Source: Ampelocalamus luodianensis
Lineage: Eukaryota > Streptophyta > Magnoliopsida > Poales > Poaceae
DNA: 64,000 nt
Direction of reading: 5' to 3'
Assembly (NCBI GenBank): GCA_036346255.1
Contig: CM070636.1
Coordinates: 24,001,539-24,065,538, forward strand
Every line of letters starts with the position of its first letter. Position 1 is the stretch's first letter. The notes below the pieces were generated by a model. The model did no database searches, was not told where the DNA came from, and saw only the letters and a list, made by a program, of their open reading frames with translations. Below are positions 59,117-64,000 of the stretch, one piece after another. The position numbers and the translations under genes were made by a program.

Positions 59117-59632
59117 TCTTCGTGGGGGATCATTCAGCGTCTTCCTAAGGTTCTACAAGGGTAATGATTCTCGATTATCGTTGGGTGTTTAGTCGTAGAT
59201 GAGAAATCGAATAGATTTGATTGGATCAATGTCGGTCTACTGTCACATCAATCTGTCCAGATTGTTGCGTGGGCGTTTTCGTGATCTTAGAGGCCGAACC
59301 AGTAGTTTTGATCTGCTAGAGATATCTAGATTATGTTCTTAGCTTTCGGTGGCCGCCAAGAACACCTGATGCCGACATTCGAGTCAAAAGTTATGATAGA
59401 TTTGGTATCTGCTGTCCAGATTTATGACGAGATTAGTCTGTTTTGTTATTTCGTAAAATATGAATTTGTAATTGGAAGAATCTGGGTTTTCACCCAACTA
59501 GGTTATTGTAGGTAATTTGATAACCTTTCTAAATTGTTAAAGAACGTTCAATTCAGAGTTATAGATTCAAAGTTATGATCGTTTTAGTGCTGCTGTTTTT
59601 TTCTGCTCTGTGCTGAAAGTTCATCAGTCTGT
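59117..59632 (+). repeat. LARD4 LTR, segment 2
   Basis: Continues the LTR begun at 15617. It aligns with 27435-27955 of LARD3 (GTTCTACAAGGGTAA, CACCCAACTAGGTTATTGTAG). It ends with TCTGT (59628-59632), the target duplication of the solo LTR. Confidence 0.8.
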
Positions 59633-60292
59633 TGTAACATCCCAATTTTCAGAGCTTAAAAATCTTTTAAATAGTTAGTAGGGAGAAAATTCACCATTTG
59701 AATTTTATTTTATTTTAATTCCAAAGCTTAATATTGAACTTTACAATCAAAAACATTTAATGTGAATAATCCCAACATGAACATTAGCCAAAACTATTTT
59801 ATTTGGGTTCTATGTGCTCAGATATATTTTCTAGATTTTTCTAGAATTTTTCTGAGTTCATTTCTGGTATTTTCTAAATTAGAAAAAAACTATTTAAAAT
59901 CTCAGAAATAGTCTCGGGCCGAATTCCATTCTTCCGGCCCGTTTTCCCCCTTCCCAGCCCGTTTCTGCGCGAGGCCCAGCTCCTACGCCGCGCCGCTCGC
60001 ACCCGCTGACGTGTGGGCCCCACACGTCAGGTCTCCGTCCCCGCTCCCGGCTTCGTCTTCGCTCACGGCCGCCCGCGTCCGCCATGACCGAGCTCCGAGT
60101 CCCGAACGACAACGCCTCCTTTCCTTTTGAACCCTTTCTAGAAAACGTGTAGAATCTTATCCCCAATCTCCCCGCATCTTCCCGAATCAAAATCGAATCT
60201 CGGATTCGTTTCTATCTCCGATTCTCTCTCGTGTTCGTTTCGGACGCTTTTAGGGTTTCCGCCGCCGCACGCCTCCCTAGCCTCCCGGACCC

Positions 60293-60300
60293 TATAAATA
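60293..60300 (+). promoter_or_regulatory. TATA box of the solo LTR
   Basis: TATAAATA in CCCTATAAATAGGACC lies 660 bp from the LTR start and sets the orientation as +. The GC-rich leader starts just downstream. Confidence 0.6.
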
Positions 60301-61276
60301 GGACCCCTGGGATCGCATCGACGTCCGCAACCCAAAACCCCAGGCCATAGCACCCCGAGAGCTCTAGCGCCTCCGCAATCGAAGATCTAGGGTTTTCGGC
60401 CGTGTTTCGTCGCCGTCGATTTGCGCCGCCGCCAGTGTCGCCGCATCGTCATCGAGTGCACCATCGGGTTCAACGTCACGAGGTCTACCTCGGGGACCCT
60501 TCGCCGTCGTCAAAGCCTCACCGGAGCCGTCGTCCGACAATAGCTGAACAGCTCCGCCGGTCAACTCTCGCCGCCGGTCGCCACCGTCCCTCCCGATCAC
60601 CCGGAGTTGCACCCAGAGTTTCGCAATAGCGCCCTCTACACACCGGTACCACTCACCGCCGGCGAAGCTCCGTCGTTCGCCGTTGCCGTCGGGATCCGAG
60701 CGCCGCCGCTCCTGTTGTCGTCCACGTCACCGCCACCTCGGCGCCGTGTCAGCGCCCATGCCTCTGTGTCGCGTGCGTGGCGCCCAGTCAGCGTCCACGT
60801 GCACGCGTGCGTGGCAGTCCACCGGGTCCTGATCCTCGAGGCTCGGTAGACTTGGTCTACCGTGAGCCATCTCACTGACATGTGGGTCCCACATATTAGG
60901 TTTTTCTTTTATTTATCTTTTTCCGAAATTCTAAGGGTTGACGTCAGCATTGCGCAATAATCCGATTTTTCTGTTAAGAAATAATTCGGAAATTCTAGAA
61001 AATCCAAATTAGGGTTTCTTTTTAGATTTAAACTTCCAGAGCTCATAACTTTTGCATCCTAACTCCGATTGAGCCCATTCAAATTTCTAAATTTGTCTAA
61101 ATTCAAGCTATATTTATGTGGGATTTTTATTTAATTTTTGGAGCTTGTTTTGCCTCTGTTATTTATTTGTTTTGTTTGTTTTTTGTTTCGTTTGCGAGTA
61201 GACGTCGATTCGTCGGGGAATTTTGTGGAAGAAGGAGCACCCCAAGATTAAGACCAGTACATAGACCTTTTCCAAG

Positions 61277-62464
61277 GCAAGTCATACCTTTGATCATCTT
61301 GAACCCAGTTTTCAAATTACTTTGTGTTAAATTATTGCATTCTACTTTAATTATTTATTTAAATGCTTTGGGCATAGTTATTATCCAAATTGTTATCACA
61401 CCTTGGCCTTGTATGTCATAATTCCTTGTCACCCTAGATTGGTTATTAGTTGGTAATATTATAGCACCAACGTGGGTTGGTTATATGCGAGTACAATTGC
61501 TTAGCCATGCTACGAGTCTCACATCTCATGAAAGTTGCAAATATGAACTATGACTAAGTGACTATGGAACTTCGTGTAAAACTGTGTGCTATGTGTTATT
61601 ACTTCGTGATGGCATGTGTTGCACTAAAACCAACTGGGTGGTAAAGGATTTAGACTGAGGCAAGTGGTGGAAGCTGTGTGATATGGTGGACTATGTGATG
61701 GGAATGATAATCTTTGTGATTTAGTTAGAACATGGAAGTCTTGCCTTGGTCAATTAAGGACTTAACTTTGTGCACCATTGAACTGAGCCTTACTGTATGA
61801 CCACATGCCTGGTATGGGACGGGCCTAACTTAGTAAGTTATGGATTCTCGGCATTGATGTTCAGGTGGATAGGTTAGGCTGTGTGATAGGGTGGAGGTGT
61901 GACTACTTGGTGGTTGCATCGCGGGCGATCGTCTTCCCGTCCAAATGTGTGTTATACCAATTCTATGTGAGTGGTATAGCGGTTTGTAAGCACACTAGGA
62001 ACGTCAATGTTTGAGATGAAGTTTCCGAACTGTTTTGTTACGATTGGTGCTTGCTACACTAGTTGTATCTTGTGGGTAAAGTGTACAACCTCTGCAGAGT
62101 GTTAATCAATCTATTCGAATAGCGCGTCATGGTCATGGACATGCTCGGGATTTCACACGAGGGGTAGTTTTCATAAAATGTTGGGATGGGAGCTGTGTGA
62201 CCTCAATCATATGGCTATGTGAAATAATCTGTTTAGCTGTGTGTCTTTGTGAAAATCATTGTTAAATTAGTATTGTCTATTTGTTTTGAATTATGCTTTT
62301 AATCTATTATTCGTATTCAATTGCAAATGTCGCTTTTATGCAAAAGAACCACAGAAGCCTTTTCTTTGGAATAAGCCTGCATCTATACATTGCATTCTGT
62401 GGTATGATTTGCGAGTACGGTTGTGTACTCACGCTTGTTGTAAAACTTGCGCCCAAACCTACAG
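61277..62464 (+). other. intron-like segment in the solo LTR
   Basis: CCAAG|GCAAGTCATACC near 61272 resembles the donors in the LARD LTRs, and CCCAAACCTACAG|AGAGG near 62464 the acceptor. The pyrimidine tract is weak, so this is less convincing than in LARD3 or LARD4. Confidence 0.25.
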
Positions 62465-63148
62465 AGAGGAGGAGTCTACGCCTGCTTTCGAGGAGGAGTT
62501 CGCCGAAGGTGGTTGATCGTTAAGGTCTGGATTCCAGTCGGTTGCCTGTGGTGAATTGGTGGGATCTACGCTGGAGTTATTTCCGTTCCGCTGCTATCTA
62601 TTTCCTATTAGCCCTGCGTGGCTTATTAAGTGTAAACTCGACCATAATGTCAAAACCCTTATTTGTTATTCAAATTAATCGTTTACTTTATTTATCGTTT
62701 GTGTGGATCGATATTTACCTATGTTAACCCTGTGTGCACTAGCATGATCCTGGACTAGTGCAGTATACGCAGAGGGTTCCAGAATCGTAATTGGGTCCCG
62801 ACATCTGTTGACGTACTAATTTGGCCGAATTAGATTATCTTGTCAACTAGAGTATCGTAGATTTGTTAGTTAAGAATCCACATAAACTGGATTCACCTCA
62901 TTCGGAGTTCCAGATCAAGAGTTATGCTGTTTACCGTGCTGCTGTCCAGAGGCGGTTTAGGGAAGAATGCGTTGGTTTTCAATTTCGAGCTTCTAGTTAA
63001 ATATTGAATCGCTGGGAAAGCGTTGTAGGATGTTATTCAATAATATCATGTTCTTCGCATTCTTATTTCAGTTATTTAATTGTTTAGGAGGTGAAGCTTC
63101 GGGTTTAGGAGCACCATCGTTTCCTGCCAACGCGTTGCTTCACGGAAG

Positions 63149-63750
63149 GTAAGTACACTGACGTTTGTATGAATTGTGTATGTTGGATGCTGGATGTTCG
63201 TACTGTGTTTTCATTTGATACGTGAGAAGTTCCGATGATTATGTTTCTTCCATATGTGAAATTCATATGTTCAAAGATGATGCTGGTCGTTGTTCTTAAG
63301 TATATTCATGCACCCATGTTCAAGTCCGTCCACGGGAGTGGAGTCTAAAGTTGCATCCATGTTCATGTTCCGTCCACGGGAGTGGAGCTCCACAGGAGTG
63401 GAGTCTAAAGTCCCATCAATTCCAGTATGGGCATGTGAGTCCCACCATTCCAATGTGGGCAGTTTGGACACCCGTATGAAACGTTCTTCATACGGTATTT
63501 TGGATCCCCGTATTTCGATAAATACGGGCTTAAGTGAGCATCGACGGGTGTGTCACTGGCTATACCGGTATATGCATGTGTGCAGTCCAATCCTTTGAAT
63601 TTGAACATTCATCTCATATCTTCATAAGTATTCATTTGTTGTATGTTCAGAGGTTGAGAAGAGATTGTCTTGTTCATGTTGGTTGTCTGTTCTTATTCAT
63701 TGTACTTGCTGAGTCTTGGACTCACTCTTGCTTTGTTTATTTATTTTTAG
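63149..63750 (+). other. putative GT-AG intron in the LARD4 LTR
   Basis: CGGAAG|GTAAGTAC (63143-63156) is a consensus donor. CTTTGTTTATTTATTTTTAG|GTGATCG (to 63757) is a strong acceptor. In the other LARD LTRs the donor is GC instead of GT. Confidence 0.5.
63441..63528 (+). other. hairpin cluster in the LARD4 LTR
   Basis: CCCAC/GTGGG (63441-63459), CCGTATGAA/TTCATACGG (63472-63495, perfect 9-bp stem) and CCCGTATTT/AAATACGGG (63507-63528, perfect 9-bp stem with four-base loop). The corresponding LARD1 stems differ at several bases. Confidence 0.7.
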
Positions 63751-64000
63751 GTGATCGTTGATGAAGTTTCTCTTGGGAGGGAGTAGACATGCACTACTCA
63801 AATACATCACTTTACACTAGTTGAATAAAAGATCTGCTGCTACCTTACATTAGTGAATTGTTGGATTGTAATAAATAAACTTAGACTTGGATGGTACCTT
63901 CCTTATCATTGAGTTTGTTTAAATAACTGTTTATATTTATTGATTATTCGTTGATAGGATTATCTTAGTGGATCCAATATTACATTTTCGTTTATGTTCC

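Larger units (their letters stand above)
59633..62803 (+). mobile_element. solo LTR of a Tekay-related Ty3/gypsy element
   Basis: TGTAACATCCCAATTTTCAG...GGGTCCCGACA, 3171 bp, with the exact target duplication TCTGT at 59628-59632 and 62804-62808. No primer site, polypurine tract or coding domain occurs inside, so this is a single LTR left by recombination between two LTRs. Its first bases TGTAACATCCCAA match the start of the Tekay-like LTR in this window. GC-rich frames at 60360-60860 on both strands carry no family motif. Confidence 0.85.
62809..64000 (+). repeat. LARD4 LTR, segment 3 (runs off the window)
   Basis: Resumes with TGACGTACTAATTTGGCCGA, matching the LARD3 LTR near 27970, and then follows the LARD1-type LTR to the window end. 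The three segments add to about 1.98 kb. By comparison with LARD1 the LTR should end roughly 270 bp beyond. Whether this is a solo LTR or the 5' LTR of a full element cannot be seen. Confidence 0.8.

Noticed and set aside
60360..60880. GC-rich frames on both strands of the solo LTR
   Set aside because: Both strands are open because of base composition. The region is the leader part of the LTR after its TATA box.
1..64000. tRNA, rRNA, or telomere/centromere satellite arrays
   Set aside because: I saw no tRNA fold other than the short primer-site complements, no rRNA segment, and no long tandem satellite of about 150-180 bp.

Overview
The window is gene-poor plant DNA, almost certainly from a grass (Poaceae) and probably pericentromeric or another heterochromatic region. 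I see no intact host gene and no structural RNA gene. Nearly every base belongs to a transposable element, and most are LTR retrotransposons inserted into one another. The grass assignment rests on an Angela/BARE-like Ty1/copia element, a CRM/CRR-like element whose 885-bp LTRs run TGATGAGG...ATTCATCA, a Tekay/Del-like chromovirus with 4.9-kb LTRs, and CACTA (En/Spm) fragments.

Layout: (1) 1-3388, 3' part of a copia element on + with its 3' LTR. (2) 3389-7012, older DNA-transposon material: a 50-bp tandem array, a DUF4216 CACTA fragment, subterminal-type repeats and a possible hAT end. (3) 7013-13931, a non-coding LARD-like LTR element on - ('LARD1'). (4) 13932-15616, older sequence with an En/Spm Transposase_24 (Ptta) exon. 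(5) From 15617 to beyond the window end, one LTR of another LARD-like element on + ('LARD4'), split by two insertions.

The core is a nest of Russian-doll type. LARD4 LTR (15617-15889, 59117-59632, 62809-64000) contains a CRM-like element on + (15890-59111, target duplication GATCT) and, separately, a solo LTR (59633-62803, target duplication TCTGT). The CRM-like element is interrupted in its protease region by a Tekay-like chromovirus on - (19858-54037). The Tekay-like RT gene is interrupted by LARD3 on + (27003-44883, target duplication GAAGG). LARD3 is interrupted by LARD2 on - (31872-40637, target duplication TCATT). That is five nested LTR elements, with the solo LTR as a side branch.

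Two junctions are not simple insertions. After the Tekay 5' LTR a second, truncated Tekay internal region begins (52759-54037). It is fused to a second copy of the CRM gag-protease segment (54036-55268 repeats 18629-19857), and this second copy carries an uninterrupted Tekay target site. All coding regions are broken by nonsense codons and small indels. Several stops look like C-to-T or G-to-A changes. Many indels are homopolymer length differences and may partly be sequencing error.

The most unusual signal is in the LARD LTRs. At a similar place in all four elements there is a cluster of short hairpins whose stem sequences differ while pairing is kept. Each cluster lies between a splice-donor-like G(C/T)AAGTA and an acceptor-like ...AG|GT. 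This suggests a structured, possibly spliced leader in a non-coding retrotransposon family.
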